From assembly GCF_900013425.1 (NCBI RefSeq), contig NZ_FBXK01000003.1, positions 62,001 through 126,000 of the forward strand: a DNA stretch of 64,000 nucleotides, given 5' to 3'. The stretch's first letter is position 1. Every line of letters begins with the position of its first letter. The notes beneath the pieces are model-generated. The model did not search any database and had not been told where the DNA came from. It saw only the letters and a program-made list of their open reading frames with translations. Positions 53,850 to 63,246 of the stretch are shown in pieces. The translations under genes were made by a program, and so were the position numbers. This DNA comes from Sphingobium sp. Z007. GTDB taxonomy: Bacteria; Pseudomonadota; Alphaproteobacteria; Sphingomonadales; Sphingomonadaceae.

Positions 53850-54899
53850 ATGGGTGACGACCCGGCTCCGAGCGGAAAGTCCGGCACTGAGGAACCGCCG
53901 GGCAGACTGCGTCCGACGATTATTAGGCAAGTGGACAGGACGCGGCGCGCTTCTAGCAGCCAAAACGTTAATGCGCAAAGCGGCGAGGAAGGGACGGGTG
54001 GGACCAAGCCCGCCGTTCTGGCTGTGGAGCATCCGCAAAGCGGGAAGCCGGGCCGCGTCATCACCGCGCCAACGGCGATCCCCGGCGTCGAGCGTAAACG
54101 GATCGTTGTCGTCTCGGCCGATATTGAACGTCTTTTCCCTGGTGTAGCGCCAGCAGTGTCGGGAAAAGCGGTTCGGCTGGTCAGGAGCTTCGTTCCGGAA
54201 GGCGCGCGCGACCGGCAAGTCACGATGTGGGGCCATGCGGCTCAGCAAGACTATGCCGAACTCGTCTCAACTACGCTGGAGCTATCACAGGCAGAGGTGC
54301 TCATCAGAGCGCGCCGCTATTTAGTTCGAATCGCCGGGCTGCTCGACACGATCGACTTGGAGGCGGTCTGCGGTTCTGGTCTGTCGCCTGGTTTATTCGG
54401 TCGCCTGTTCGGCGGCGGCCGGATCGATACAGCTGGCAAACTTGAGGCCGCGCGAGTCGAACTCGAACAGCTGGTCCGGCTGACCAACGTGACTCTCGAG
54501 CCGCTCCTTGCACTCAAGGCCTCATTCGACGAGCAATCGCGCCGCCTCGATGCAGCTTGGCAAGATATAGAGGCGGCGGGCCTTGCGGCTGCCTTCCTGT
54601 CCGAACATCTTGTCAATGACCGACCCGAGTTGTCACGGCGCCTGCTGGAACGCAGCATGAGTCTTGCCCAAACGGCGCTGCAAATCCGGAACAGCGCCTC
54701 GTTGCGCGACAGCCAGGCGGAGCAACCACTAAGCTTGGTCGCGGCGATTCAGAACGTGGTGCTCGTGACGCTGCCGGGCTGGCTGGTCGCTATCGCCGCG
54801 CTGAACGTCGCTTCTCCCGCCAGCCGGCAACCGACCCCCACTCAGGCGACTGAACTTCAATTTCAGCTCCGTACCATCCTTCAACAACTCAAAGCATGA
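53850..54899 (+). CDS. Unrecognised helical protein in the tel/ter operon
   Basis: About 349 residues. The first 90 are disordered (Pro/Arg/Ser/Gly). The rest is helical with charged heptad-like segments (DYAELVSTTLELSQAEVLIR, LEAARVELEQLVRLTNVTLE, FDEQSRRLDAAWQDIEAAG) and ends with a short hydrophobic patch (NVVLVTLPGWLVAIAAL). The general look is TelA-like but I cannot assign it. A TTG at 53838 overlapping the terD stop is an alternative start; the ATG was preferred. Operon position suggests a partner of TelA, TerD and the VWA protein. Confidence 0.75.
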   Translation: MGDDPAPSGKSGTEEPPGRLRPTIIRQVDRTRRASSSQNVNAQSGEEGTGGTKPAVLAVEHPQSGKPGRVITAPTAIPGVERKRIVVVSADIERLFPGVAPAVSGKAVRLVRSFVPEGARDRQVTMWGHAAQQDYAELVSTTLELSQAEVLIRARRYLVRIAGLLDTIDLEAVCGSGLSPGLFGRLFGGGRIDTAGKLEAARVELEQLVRLTNVTLEPLLALKASFDEQSRRLDAAWQDIEAAGLAAAFLSEHLVNDRPELSRRLLERSMSLAQTALQIRNSASLRDSQAEQPLSLVAAIQNVVLVTLPGWLVAIAALNVASPASRQPTPTQATELQFQLRTILQQLKA

Positions 54900-54911
54900 G
54901 GATCGAGCACC

Positions 54912-55661
54912 GTGGCCCTGCAACTGAATCTGGAAAAGTCCGCGCGCGCGTTACGCCTCTCCCTCGACAAGGCGGGTATCGCCCACGACGTGAAAGCAGA
55001 ACTCATCTTTGACATGGACGTATCCGGCTCCTTTGAGCACGAGCATGAAGAGGGAACAACCAGCCAGTTGATCGCCCGGCTCGTGCCCTACGGTATGGAA
55101 CTGGACCCCGATGGTCGGATTGATGTTTTTACCTTCAGCGACGGTAAGCACAGCGTCCATCACGTTGGCACCGTGACACCCGACGATTCCGAAGGGTACA
55201 TTGTTCGCAACGTAATTGACCAAGTGCCCGGCTGGAATGGCGGGACGACGTACAGCTATGTGCTCGAACGCAATCTCCAACATTTTGGCTGGCTAACGGC
55301 GGAGCCGGAAAGAGGCGGCTTCCTCAGCCGCTTTTTCGGCGTTGCCACGGACCCGGTGATCCGCGCTAGGAAGCGGTCAATCGTGATCTTTGTAACGGAC
55401 GGCGAGAACGACCCGGCCGATCATGCGCGCACGATCAAAGTCCTCGAAGAATCCGAGCAACGGGGCGATCAAGTCTACTTTCTGTTCATGGGCGCATGCG
55501 AGCACGACGTAGATTTCGGGTTCCTGCGAACGCTCGCTGCACGGTTCAAAAATACCGGTGTCGTAATCATACGCGATCTGGATTCGTTCGTCGAATTGTC
55601 CGACGACCAACTCAATGCCGAGTTGCTCGTCCCCGAACTCCTCGATTGGCTAAAGTCGTGA
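54912..55661 (+). CDS. VWA-domain protein of the TerF/TerY type
   Basis: A 249-residue protein. The N-terminal LNLEKSARALRLSLDKAGI is TerD-like; the main part is a von Willebrand factor A domain with the MIDAS motif DMDVSGS, a Thr in GGTTYSYVLE and an Asp in FVTDGENDPADH. The C-terminal VVIIRDLDSFVELSDDQLN resembles TerF-type VWA proteins. A GTG start 12 bases after the previous stop. VWA proteins bind metal-dependent partners and assemble complexes in Ter systems. Confidence 0.85.
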   Translation: MALQLNLEKSARALRLSLDKAGIAHDVKAELIFDMDVSGSFEHEHEEGTTSQLIARLVPYGMELDPDGRIDVFTFSDGKHSVHHVGTVTPDDSEGYIVRNVIDQVPGWNGGTTYSYVLERNLQHFGWLTAEPERGGFLSRFFGVATDPVIRARKRSIVIFVTDGENDPADHARTIKVLEESEQRGDQVYFLFMGACEHDVDFGFLRTLAARFKNTGVVIIRDLDSFVELSDDQLNAELLVPELLDWLKS

Positions 55662-55802
55662 ACCCGGCAAATGAATGGCAGTTATATTTGCGATCAGAGA
55701 GTGTAGCCTAGTATGGGCGGGCGTGTATTATTAGCGCCAGTTCCTCGGACCTCCGTACGTCCACTTCTATCGCCAAGCTGTGCGAGGTGCTGAGTAGTTG
55801 TG

Positions 55803-55900
55803 CTTCCGTGCGGCCATCGACCGCGCGCTTTCAGAAACGGGGCTTGCCGATGAGCGCATCGAGGTGAGAGGACCGCGAAAGCCAGATTACCTTTTCCGGC
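55803..55900 (+). pseudogene. Relic of a HAD-IIB hydrolase (copy 3)
   Basis: Only about 100 bp match the intact gene at 42517, covering FRAAIDRALSETGLADERI, then after a 12-bp loss GAGG and AAGCCAGATTACCTTTTCCG. The surrounding sequence shows no further match. It shows a third insertion or loss event of the same family in this window. Confidence 0.8.
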
Positions 55901-56038
55901 CCGCTGTTTTTTGTGCCTGTCCGAGCGCCATAACGCGAGGTTCAACGACATAACTTGGCCCGCACCAGCCAATCGAAAGGCCGCGCACCAAGCCTTGCCA
56001 CCAGCCATTGATCGTACTGGGAAACGGAATTTAAAAAA

Positions 56039-56536
56039 TCAATGGCGATGAGGCGCCAGGCTAGCAATTTTCTGGGCATCAGGTGGGTAGGACATCTCCT
56101 TGAAAAACTCGAAGCTTCCTGTCGCTCGTACGACCACCCTCGCATTATTCGTAGAATGATTTTGAAACGCCACGCCATAGAGACTACCGTGATCGGCATT
56201 GAAGCGCTTGCCGCCTTCGTCCGACAGCCCTGCTCCTAAAACCGCATCATTATGCCCTTCGATCAACTGGTATTCATAGCCAAGATGCACGCCGTTTGCG
56301 GTCCAGGAAAGATCCAGTCGATCACCCGCTTCCATATAGGCATTTACCGTTTGTGAGCCACCCGGCGGTATTGATAATCTCAATGTGGCGACACCCCATT
56401 TCGAATGTTCCTTAGAAGCTGAAACAGAATAGCCAATAAATACAGTGAGCGAGGTCACAAATATCGCCGCAGACAAGATAAATATTCGCGTACTTACCGA
56501 ACTCCTGTCGGAAAGTCCTTCTCGGTTGATTCGCAC
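56039..56536 (-). CDS. Membrane-anchored exported protein
   Basis: About 165 residues. A single N-terminal transmembrane helix (IFILSAAIFVTSLTVFIGYS) is followed by an exported domain rich in beta-strand: GGSQTVNAYMEAGDRLDLSW, then YEYQLIEGHNDAVLGAGL and NNARVVVRATGSFEFFKEM. The form resembles transmembrane anchor proteins found beside metal efflux genes, where a similar 'gain/twist' domain lies after one helix, but similarity is only suggested. The start is uncertain: GTG at 56536 chosen, a TTG at 56632 is an alternative. Confidence 0.6.
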   Translation of the reverse strand: MRINREGLSDRSSVSTRIFILSAAIFVTSLTVFIGYSVSASKEHSKWGVATLRLSIPPGGSQTVNAYMEAGDRLDLSWTANGVHLGYEYQLIEGHNDAVLGAGLSDEGGKRFNADHGSLYGVAFQNHSTNNARVVVRATGSFEFFKEMSYPPDAQKIASLAPHRH

Positions 56537-56679
56537 ATTATTTCCGATTTTCAGAGCCAGAGTAGGAGGCCTAACTAACTGATGATGTCCGGCGCACCAG
56601 AGTGCAACGTGTTGTCCCGAAAGGCCTTCCAATCTCTCGAATGCGCTACCAAACCGGGTATAGACCGGCCGGGGAGCGA

Positions 56680-57141
56680 TCAGTGTCGGCGGCGGCCTAG
56701 CATTCGCCCGATTCTCGGAAGAACTAGGGGGGCGGCAATGAGGGCGAGGGCTCCGATCACCCAGAGCACAATAATCGCCGGTTTCAGAACTACTCGCAGC
56801 AAAGCTATGGCCTGACCCGAAAAACCGTTGACGTTAAGATTGTCAACGACGCTGCCGACGCCCTTGCCGGCCCCGGCGACCGTGGCCAGATTCTTCCCGC
56901 TGTCCGCCAACAAGCCGGCATTGGTCGCAAACCAGGAGAGGATGGGATCGACAAAGGCGTAGCCAATCCAGGCGAGCAGAGACCACACCAAAAGCCCAGC
57001 CAGTATGCCGATCCAAGATATGGGCCGCATCAGTCGACGTGCTGGATCCCCGGCCATCGGGCGGCCCGCCCACTGGTCGGAAAACTGGTGCTCGCCATAA
57101 CCGCCGCGAGGCAAGCGGTCATCACGCCTATGTTCACCCAT
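56680..57141 (-). CDS. Hypothetical membrane protein
   Basis: A 153-residue protein with two membrane helices (ISWIGILAGLLVWSLLAWIG, and a C-terminal pair from VVLKPAIIVLWVIGALALIA). The N-terminus is polar and basic; the short C-terminus is highly basic (GRMLGRRRH). A GAGGAGA ribosome site precedes the ATG. No function is recognised. It is of a type found in sphingomonads. Confidence 0.65.
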   Translation of the reverse strand: MGEHRRDDRLPRGGYGEHQFSDQWAGRPMAGDPARRLMRPISWIGILAGLLVWSLLAWIGYAFVDPILSWFATNAGLLADSGKNLATVAGAGKGVGSVVDNLNVNGFSGQAIALLRVVLKPAIIVLWVIGALALIAAPLVLPRIGRMLGRRRH

Positions 57142-57396
57142 CTCTGTCTCCTCTTACGGCCATTGGATAGATCGCAAAGTCTGAACAAGCGCGAATTCGA
57201 GTACCGCGCAATCGAGATAGCTTGCCTGGCGTCGTGCCGTGCCACCAGGTCCGAGAACTCCTTTACCAACGCCTCCACAGATGCGAGGATTCTGGTCCCT
57301 TCCGTCTATCGCAACTATATCCCTTATGTGAATTGACATGACCTGAATTGATGGTGTGATTGCCATCCGCTCCGCTCGGAATCGGACGATGACACA

Positions 57397-58821
57397 TCAG
57401 ACCCCGCTAACTGGCCTTCCCGGATCGCGCTTAGTTATCCTGTGCGGACGTTGTGCTTCGTTGTTCAGCGGTAGCCGCATGGAGACACGCAAGCCTGGCG
57501 AGTTATCCTCGAGCACAATCGAACCTCCGTGCGCCCGAGCAACCGCCGCCACGATCGAAAGCCCAAGCCCGCTTCCTTCAGTCGACCGACTCGCATCAAG
57601 CCGCACCAAACGGTCCGTTGCACGGTTGCGTTGCGCGGCCTCTATGCCCGGACCGTTGTCCGTTACGGTGAGGGCTGCTTTTCCGTCCAGAATATCGGTC
57701 TTGATGCCGATTGCGCCGCTGTTCGGAGCGTGTTTTAGCGCGTTGTCAATCAAGTTGCAGGTGGCCTGGACCAGAAGCGATGGTGCTCCGGTCGTTGGCG
57801 CGGAACGCAACTCGCCCATCAGATTTTGATCTGCCGACTCCGCAACCGGATCGTACAACTCGATTGCTTCGCGCGCAATATCTGCAAGGTCAAGCGGTTG
57901 CAGCATATCGGCTGTAAGAGAATCGACACGCGCCAGCGCGAGAAGGCCGTTGATCAACTTCAGGAGAGCGTCGATATCGCGCGTCGTAGCCGCTAAAAAC
58001 TCAGGCCCCGCCGGGGCACTTCTTAGCATAGCGAGCTCCGCCCTTACTTTCATGCGGGTCAGCGGAGTTTTCAGATCGTGCGCCAAACCATCCGTTGCGG
58101 CGCGCAGGCTTGCAACCATCCGCTCCACTTCCTCGAAGCAGGCGTTCACAACTTCGGCGAGTCTGTCATACTCATCGCCGCGCCCGGTCACCGGCAGGCG
58201 CTCGTCGAGCCCACCGGCCAGGAACCGTTCACCAGTTGCCGAGGCGCGTTCGACGAAGCGCAACGCGCGCCGACTGATCAGCCAGCCTAGCATTAATCCC
58301 ACGAGGGCCGTTACCGCGACTGACCATGCGAGCGCCTCCAGGTAGCGTGCACGAAGTTGCTCACGGCCATCCGACAGGTGTCCGACGAGAAGCCGGTATC
58401 CGGGTCCGATTGTGAGAAGCTCGGCCTCTACCCGCCGTTTGAAGAGCACGTCGTTGCCACGCGCGGGAAGAGTGAAAGCCTGCCATCCCGGTTTATCAAC
58501 GCCAACCGGCCATTCGCTCAGATCGCCTGCTACAATTACCTTGTCGGCACTCTCGAGCAAATAGATTGAATCGCTCCGGTCGACCCGCGAGCGCGCCTGC
58601 GAGATAAAGCGTTTCACTTCCGCGATGCCGCCAGCGCGATAGCGATCCATGAGCCCGGTGACTTCTGTTTGAACGAGGTGACGGGATTCGGCCTCCAGCA
58701 CACTGAATGTACGCGCATATTGAAGGGTAAGCGCCGTTACGGTCGCCAGCAAAATGGCGACCGTCACCCACAGCGCACCGCGAAACGTCGCTGTCCGGGC
58801 GTGCGAAGGCCTAGTTCGCAT
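57397..58821 (-). CDS. Two-component sensor histidine kinase
   Basis: A 474-residue kinase. Two membrane helices (GALWVTVAILLATVTALTLQ and VAVTALVGLMLGWLISRRAL) bound a periplasmic sensor domain, then a HAMP-like linker, the phospho-acceptor His in LAHDLKTPLTRMKVRAE, and an ATPase domain with the N box LIDNALKHAP, G1 DNGPGIE and G2 GSGLGLSIVA. The start MRTRPSH overlaps the regulator stop by 11 bases, showing coupling. The periplasmic part has no Cys/His cluster visible, so the signal is unknown; a metal signal is an inference. Confidence 0.9.
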   Translation of the reverse strand: MRTRPSHARTATFRGALWVTVAILLATVTALTLQYARTFSVLEAESRHLVQTEVTGLMDRYRAGGIAEVKRFISQARSRVDRSDSIYLLESADKVIVAGDLSEWPVGVDKPGWQAFTLPARGNDVLFKRRVEAELLTIGPGYRLLVGHLSDGREQLRARYLEALAWSVAVTALVGLMLGWLISRRALRFVERASATGERFLAGGLDERLPVTGRGDEYDRLAEVVNACFEEVERMVASLRAATDGLAHDLKTPLTRMKVRAELAMLRSAPAGPEFLAATTRDIDALLKLINGLLALARVDSLTADMLQPLDLADIAREAIELYDPVAESADQNLMGELRSAPTTGAPSLLVQATCNLIDNALKHAPNSGAIGIKTDILDGKAALTVTDNGPGIEAAQRNRATDRLVRLDASRSTEGSGLGLSIVAAVARAHGGSIVLEDNSPGLRVSMRLPLNNEAQRPHRITKRDPGRPVSGV

Positions 58822-59488
58822 CGAGTCTGTAGCCTGCGCCTCGGACTGTGTGGAGCAGCGGCGCTTCGCCATCGCCGTCCAACTTGGCTCTCAGCCTACT
58901 GATATGAACGTCAACGAGATTGGTCCCTGGATCGAAGCTGTAGTCCCAAGCCGCTTCGATTAACATCGTTCGCGTGACTACCTGTCCGATATGTCGAAGA
59001 AAATAGTCGAGGAGCTGAAATTCCTTGTTGGAGAGTTCAATGCGTCGCTCGCCGCGCCGGGCGACCCGGGTGAGTAAATCCAACTCCAAATCGGCGATAT
59101 GCCGAGTCCGCGGCGGTGTCGCGACGCCCTCTACCCGGCGAACGATAGCCGCAAGCCTTGCCACCAGTTCCTGGAATGAGAAAGGTTTGGTGAGATAATC
59201 ATCGCCCCCCGCATTGAGGCCTTTGATGCGATCATCCACTTGGCCCAACGCGCTCAAAATCAAAACCGGCGTCTTGTGGCCCTGAGCGCGAAGCGCCTCA
59301 AGCACCGACAGGCCATCCATGAGCGGCAGATTGCGATCGAGAATGATCGCATCATAGTCTTTAGTGAGCCCCGCCGTCAGTCCATCCAAGCCGGTCGACG
59401 CAAGGTCGCAGGCATGACCGAGCTCAACAAGGCCTTGGCAGACGTAACCGGCTGTCGGCAGATCGTCCTCGATAAGGAGCAGTTTCAT
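58811..59488 (-). CDS. OmpR/PhoB-family response regulator
   Basis: A 225-residue regulator. The receiver domain has the acidic pair EDD at residues 7-9, the phospho-Asp in ILDRNLPLMDG, and the conserved Lys in LTKPFSF. The C-terminal winged helix (LSNKEFQLLDYFLRHIGQVV and DVHISRLRAKL then HTVRGAGYRLD) is of the OmpR type. It precedes the kinase gene and is the first in the operon. It may regulate the nearby lipoprotein or TolC genes or the czc operons, as CzcR/CopR-type regulators do. Confidence 0.92.
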   Translation of the reverse strand: MKLLLIEDDLPTAGYVCQGLVELGHACDLASTGLDGLTAGLTKDYDAIILDRNLPLMDGLSVLEALRAQGHKTPVLILSALGQVDDRIKGLNAGGDDYLTKPFSFQELVARLAAIVRRVEGVATPPRTRHIADLELDLLTRVARRGERRIELSNKEFQLLDYFLRHIGQVVTRTMLIEAAWDYSFDPGTNLVDVHISRLRAKLDGDGEAPLLHTVRGAGYRLDAN

Positions 59489-59749
59489 TGGAAACCCGGC
59501 TCTGCAAGCGACATGGTTGACCGCGGTTCCACTGCAGCGGCCATGGAGGCGTAGTGGATCTGCAAATCGTTCATGTACGGAATCGTCGCAGCCATGCAAA
59601 TATATCCTCAAAGTTTTGCGACCTTGTCATTGGCATCGTTCCCTCAAGCGCTACCACATCAGTAGCTTTGGATGGGGCGCTCTCCATGCAGTCCGCCTTG
59701 TGGCGCGTCGACGCTCGATCTCCCAACGAGAAGCGTTAAAAGATGTCGG

Positions 59750-60199
59750 TTAGTGGCGGCCTCCATGATGCGCGCCTCCGGAACGATGTCCCCCGCCGTG
59801 TCCGGCTGCGCCATGACCCGAGATAGCGTGGCTCGGTCCGCCATGCCGCACTCCATGACGTCCAAGACCAAATAGCCCGAATCTTCCAACTCCATAAAGG
59901 CTCCGACCGTAAAGACGTCCGGGATAGTAGCTGGAGTTGGACCTGGCGACCGGTATCACGCAGGTCGCAGCATCCTCCGACCCGGTGGTTTGCGCCAGAG
60001 GATCGGGCGATGGATTCGGGCCGATTTCGGCCTCCGGTCTAACTCCAGGCGGCAACAATTTGGCTGCGACCGCTCCGGGAGTTTTGCACGATACCTGATA
60101 ATAGGTGAAAGCCGGCCGCTGCGCTGTGCCGACGCAGCCACTAAGCGACACGCTCAAAATAGCGCTCGAAACCAATATCGACGTCCGCCGCAAGGGCAT
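59750..60199 (-). CDS. Gly/His-rich lipoprotein (intact family member)
   Basis: A 149-residue lipoprotein. The signal is PLRRTSILVSSAILSVSLSG with lipobox LSGC. The mature part reads FTYYQVSCKTPGAVAAKLLP, then ATCVIPVARSNSSYYPGRLY and a Gly/His tail (GHGAAGHGGGHRSGGAHHGG). GGGAGAG before the ATG is the ribosome site. Broken copies are at 19420 (scattered in three frames) and 45804 (in-frame stop). The two conserved Cys and His-rich tail suggest metal binding in the envelope, but no function is known. Confidence 0.77.
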   Translation of the reverse strand: MPLRRTSILVSSAILSVSLSGCVGTAQRPAFTYYQVSCKTPGAVAAKLLPPGVRPEAEIGPNPSPDPLAQTTGSEDAATCVIPVARSNSSYYPGRLYGRSLYGVGRFGLFGLGRHGVRHGGPSHAISGHGAAGHGGGHRSGGAHHGGRH

Positions 60200-60464
60200 C
60201 GTTCTCTCCCGTGATGAACCTTTGAAGCCCTGACGCAAACCGTCTTTCGAACACCGGCAGCGGTTGCTCTGAGTTCCGTTCAACAGCAGCGACCCAGCCT
60301 TCGAAACCTTCGATATGTTGTAGATGGAGATTTCCCCCGCACCATCGTTAAACGCACCAGTTTTACATTCTAAAATTCATGTAATCTTCGCGTCACGATA
60401 GCGATAAGCTGCCACGCAATAGCTCCTCATCGACCTTTGCGTCGGGAGGAAGGATGCCGGTTCA

Positions 60465-60869
60465 ATGGATCGCCGTACCCGTGCCAGCGCAGGGTGCCTT
60501 GCAGGGTTTGTGGCCATCGCGCTCAGCGTCGGGGGACAAGCATCTCCGCCTGATCGGATTGTGTCGCTGGAAGTCTATGGCGAAGATCCTTGCCCACGTT
60601 CGCCTGAAGCTGGCGACAGCGTGATCGTCGTTTGTGGGCGCCAGCCGGAATCCGAACGCTATCGTATTCCATCGCGACTTCGCAAAAGTCAGATCGTCCG
60701 GCTGGAAGAAGCGTGGGGCAGCCGCGTCCAGGAGCTAGACGCGGCGAGCCGCAACGGAAGGCCTGATAGCTGCTCGCCGGTCGGGTCTGGAGGGCAAACT
60801 GGCTGCTATCGACGTAGCCGGGATCAATGGCGTGCGGAGCGTCGGTTGCTTGATGGCGCAAAGCAATGA
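60465..60869 (+). CDS. Exported hypothetical protein
   Basis: A 134-residue protein with a signal sequence (ASAGCLAGFVAIALSVGGQA) and a mature domain VSLEVYGEDPCPRSPEAGDS, then VIVVCGRQPESERYRIPSRL and a C-terminal pair of Cys. The DPCP and RRPESERYRIP-like phrases recur in conserved sphingomonad hypothetical proteins. The role is unknown. It lies divergent from the lipoprotein gene, with a 265-bp region between. Confidence 0.72.
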   Translation: MDRRTRASAGCLAGFVAIALSVGGQASPPDRIVSLEVYGEDPCPRSPEAGDSVIVVCGRQPESERYRIPSRLRKSQIVRLEEAWGSRVQELDAASRNGRPDSCSPVGSGGQTGCYRRSRDQWRAERRLLDGAKQ

Positions 60870-61167
60870 CAGGGGGTCTGGTTACATTGAAATCCTACGA
60901 CGCGGCGGCCAATGCCAGAAAAGCGCTCACATGTCGTTCTCGTTGCTACTCCGGCAGGGAAACTGGGGTCCAGGCGACACGTGATCAAAATCGCCCCATC
61001 ATGAGAAGAGTCCTCTGGCGGTCTCTGTCACAGACCGCGTTGCGCGTGCGTGAGAGCGGCTATCGCCCGGAACCGCACAAATCTGATGGTGATGCCCGTG
61101 GCACCCCGACCGGTCTCCATTGTCGCCACGACCGAGCTGCCAGCCCGCAGCCTGCGAGGGGAGGGCG

Positions 61168-62673
61168 ATGAGAAAGCGCACGAGAATTCAGCTTCTCCTT
61201 CTGTCATCGTTATTGGGCGCCGCACCGAGCAATGCCGAGACCCTGAGAGAGGCGCTGGTAGCTGCCTATCGCACCAATCCGTCTCTGACCGGCGCTCGGG
61301 CCGGCCTGCGTGCAACTGACGAGGGGGTTCCGATCGCGAAGGCAGCAGCGCGACCAACGCTTAGTGCCACGGCCGACTACCAAGAATTCCTGGTCAGATC
61401 AGCAAACAGCTTTTCTGCACCGCTGCGAGCCGTCAGCAGCAGTGCCAACCTCTCATTCCCACTGTATCAGGGCGGACGCGTTCGCAACGCCATAAGAGCT
61501 GCCGATGCGCGGGTTGAGGCCGGGCGAGCCAATCTTCGAAGCAGCGAAGCGGATCTATTCACCGCCATAGTGTCGGTCTATATGGACGTCATTCGTGATA
61601 CCGCGATCGTCAATTTCAATGCGCGCAATGTCAGGGTGCTTGAAACCAACCTCCAAGCATCTCGCGACCGGTTTGAGATCGGCGACCTGACGCGGACGGA
61701 CGTCGCCCAATCCCAAGCGCGGCTCGCGCTTGCCCGAGGCCAGCTCGAATTAGTAAGCTCGCAACTCGATGCAAGCCTTGAAAATTACCTTCGATTTGTC
61801 GGCTTGCCTGCGCGGTCTCTGGAACAGCCCCCCGAATTGCCCGGTCTGCCGGCTACCTCGGCCGCTGCAGTCGATATTGCATTGGCAAATAATCCCCAAC
61901 TCGTTGCGGCAAAAGCCGATTCCGATGCCGCGCGCTTTGATATTCGGGTGGCGGCAGCAGCGCGGTCACCGCGACTCTCTGCGATCGGCAGCGGTAACTA
62001 CAACAATTATCTTGGTTCTCTCGATAGCTCAGTGCCAGGAAGGGTTTTCCAACAATCGCAGCGGACCGCCACCGTCGGTCTTTCAGCGACAATTCCGCTA
62101 TTCCAAGGTGGATTGCCCGCCGCACAGGTGAGACGCGCGCAGGCATTGTCCAGTCAGACGCTCGAGCAGATCGTCCTGGTAGAGCGCCGCGTCGTTGCGG
62201 ATGCTCGCGCGGCATTTTCCCGACATCGCGCTACACAGGCGGTGATTGTGTCTTCACGCACGGCAGTCTCTGCGAATGAACTAGCGCTGGAGGGCGTCCG
62301 CGCGGAAAATAGTGTGGGCAACCGAAACGTTCTAGATGTACTCAACGCCGAGCAGGAACTGCTCAACAGCCAAGTCCAGCTCGTGACCGCGCAACGCGAT
62401 GCGTATGTCGCGGCATTTGCACTTCTGGCGGCGATGGGTCGGGCAGAAGCCAGAGAGCTCGGCCTATTTGGCGGTGCACTTTTTGCGCCCGTGCTTGAGG
62501 ATCGCGAGAGCGCTCCTGTCAGTTCCATCGGTACTAGGGGCTTGTCCAGATCGCAGATTGGGCCTGTTCTCAACGACCAGCCGGCCTCAGATTTTGGTGA
62601 GGAGCCGTCAACGCTCTTGACCACGCCAGAGACGCCGGGAGCGGGAGTTCCATATGGTGCGGAAAACCCTTGA
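61168..62673 (+). CDS. tolC: TolC-type outer-membrane channel
   Basis: A 501-residue outer-membrane efflux/secretion channel. Signal peptide (RIQLLLLSSLLGAAPSNA) then two structural repeats: ETLREALVAAYRTNPSLTGA, FPLYQGGRVRNAIRAADARV and ATIPLFQGGLPAAQVRRAQA, DVLNAEQELLNSQVQLVTAQ. These features fit the type I secretion/TolC branch rather than the shorter CzcC branch. A 70-residue, Pro-rich, disordered tail follows. No adaptor or pump is adjacent, so it might serve a general efflux role. Confidence 0.88.
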   Translation: MRKRTRIQLLLLSSLLGAAPSNAETLREALVAAYRTNPSLTGARAGLRATDEGVPIAKAAARPTLSATADYQEFLVRSANSFSAPLRAVSSSANLSFPLYQGGRVRNAIRAADARVEAGRANLRSSEADLFTAIVSVYMDVIRDTAIVNFNARNVRVLETNLQASRDRFEIGDLTRTDVAQSQARLALARGQLELVSSQLDASLENYLRFVGLPARSLEQPPELPGLPATSAAAVDIALANNPQLVAAKADSDAARFDIRVAAAARSPRLSAIGSGNYNNYLGSLDSSVPGRVFQQSQRTATVGLSATIPLFQGGLPAAQVRRAQALSSQTLEQIVLVERRVVADARAAFSRHRATQAVIVSSRTAVSANELALEGVRAENSVGNRNVLDVLNAEQELLNSQVQLVTAQRDAYVAAFALLAAMGRAEARELGLFGGALFAPVLEDRESAPVSSIGTRGLSRSQIGPVLNDQPASDFGEEPSTLLTTPETPGAGVPYGAENP

Positions 62674-62784
62674 TGGCGAAGAATGATATGCTGAAGCCAA
62701 GCCGAGCTCGACAGCGGGCCAATCTTTCAATCGCCCGGAGATCCGTCGTCCGCCTTGCAACTGAAGATGGAGCGGACGGGTCCT

Positions 62785-63246
62785 ATGCGTATCGCGCCTA
62801 GCTCTCTTTACGAGATTGGCTCCCATCTCATCAATCTCGGCGCCGCTTATGGCTTGGCTCTTCCGATAGGGTGGGACCGGGAAAGAGAAGAGCGTAGCGC
62901 TGGTATTCGTACCTTTCCGTTGGTGGCAGTAGCGAGCTGCGGCTTCGTGCTGATCGCAATCGCCGTGCTTGGCAGGGAGTCGACCGGTCAAGCCCGAATT
63001 CTAGAGGGCTTGATCACCGGCGTTGGGTTCATCGGTGGAGGCGCGATCCTCAAGCATGGGGGTCAAGCTTCTGGCACGGCGACCGCGGCAAGCCTTTGGG
63101 CTACTGGCGCCTTGGGCGCTGCAGTGGGATATGGGCTCTACGATATCGCGGCATTTCTCAGCCTGATGACCTTCCTTACGCTTCGCAGCTCGCGTCCTCT
63201 AAAAAAAGCGGCCAAGCCGCAAACAGAAAGCGAGCCAGGTCAATGA
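62785..63246 (+). CDS. MgtC/SapB-family membrane protein (copy 2)
   Basis: A 153-residue inner-membrane protein, closely related to the one at 36423 (LPIGWDREREERSAGIRTFP, ILEGLITGVGFIGGGAILKH, ATAASLWATGALGAAVGYGL). The ATG at 62785 was chosen because it aligns with the N-terminus of the other copy. The stop overlaps the next start (ATGA), as for copy 1. Role in magnesium homeostasis or membrane potential as for the family. Confidence 0.9.
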   Translation: MRIAPSSLYEIGSHLINLGAAYGLALPIGWDREREERSAGIRTFPLVAVASCGFVLIAIAVLGRESTGQARILEGLITGVGFIGGGAILKHGGQASGTATAASLWATGALGAAVGYGLYDIAAFLSLMTFLTLRSSRPLKKAAKPQTESEPGQ

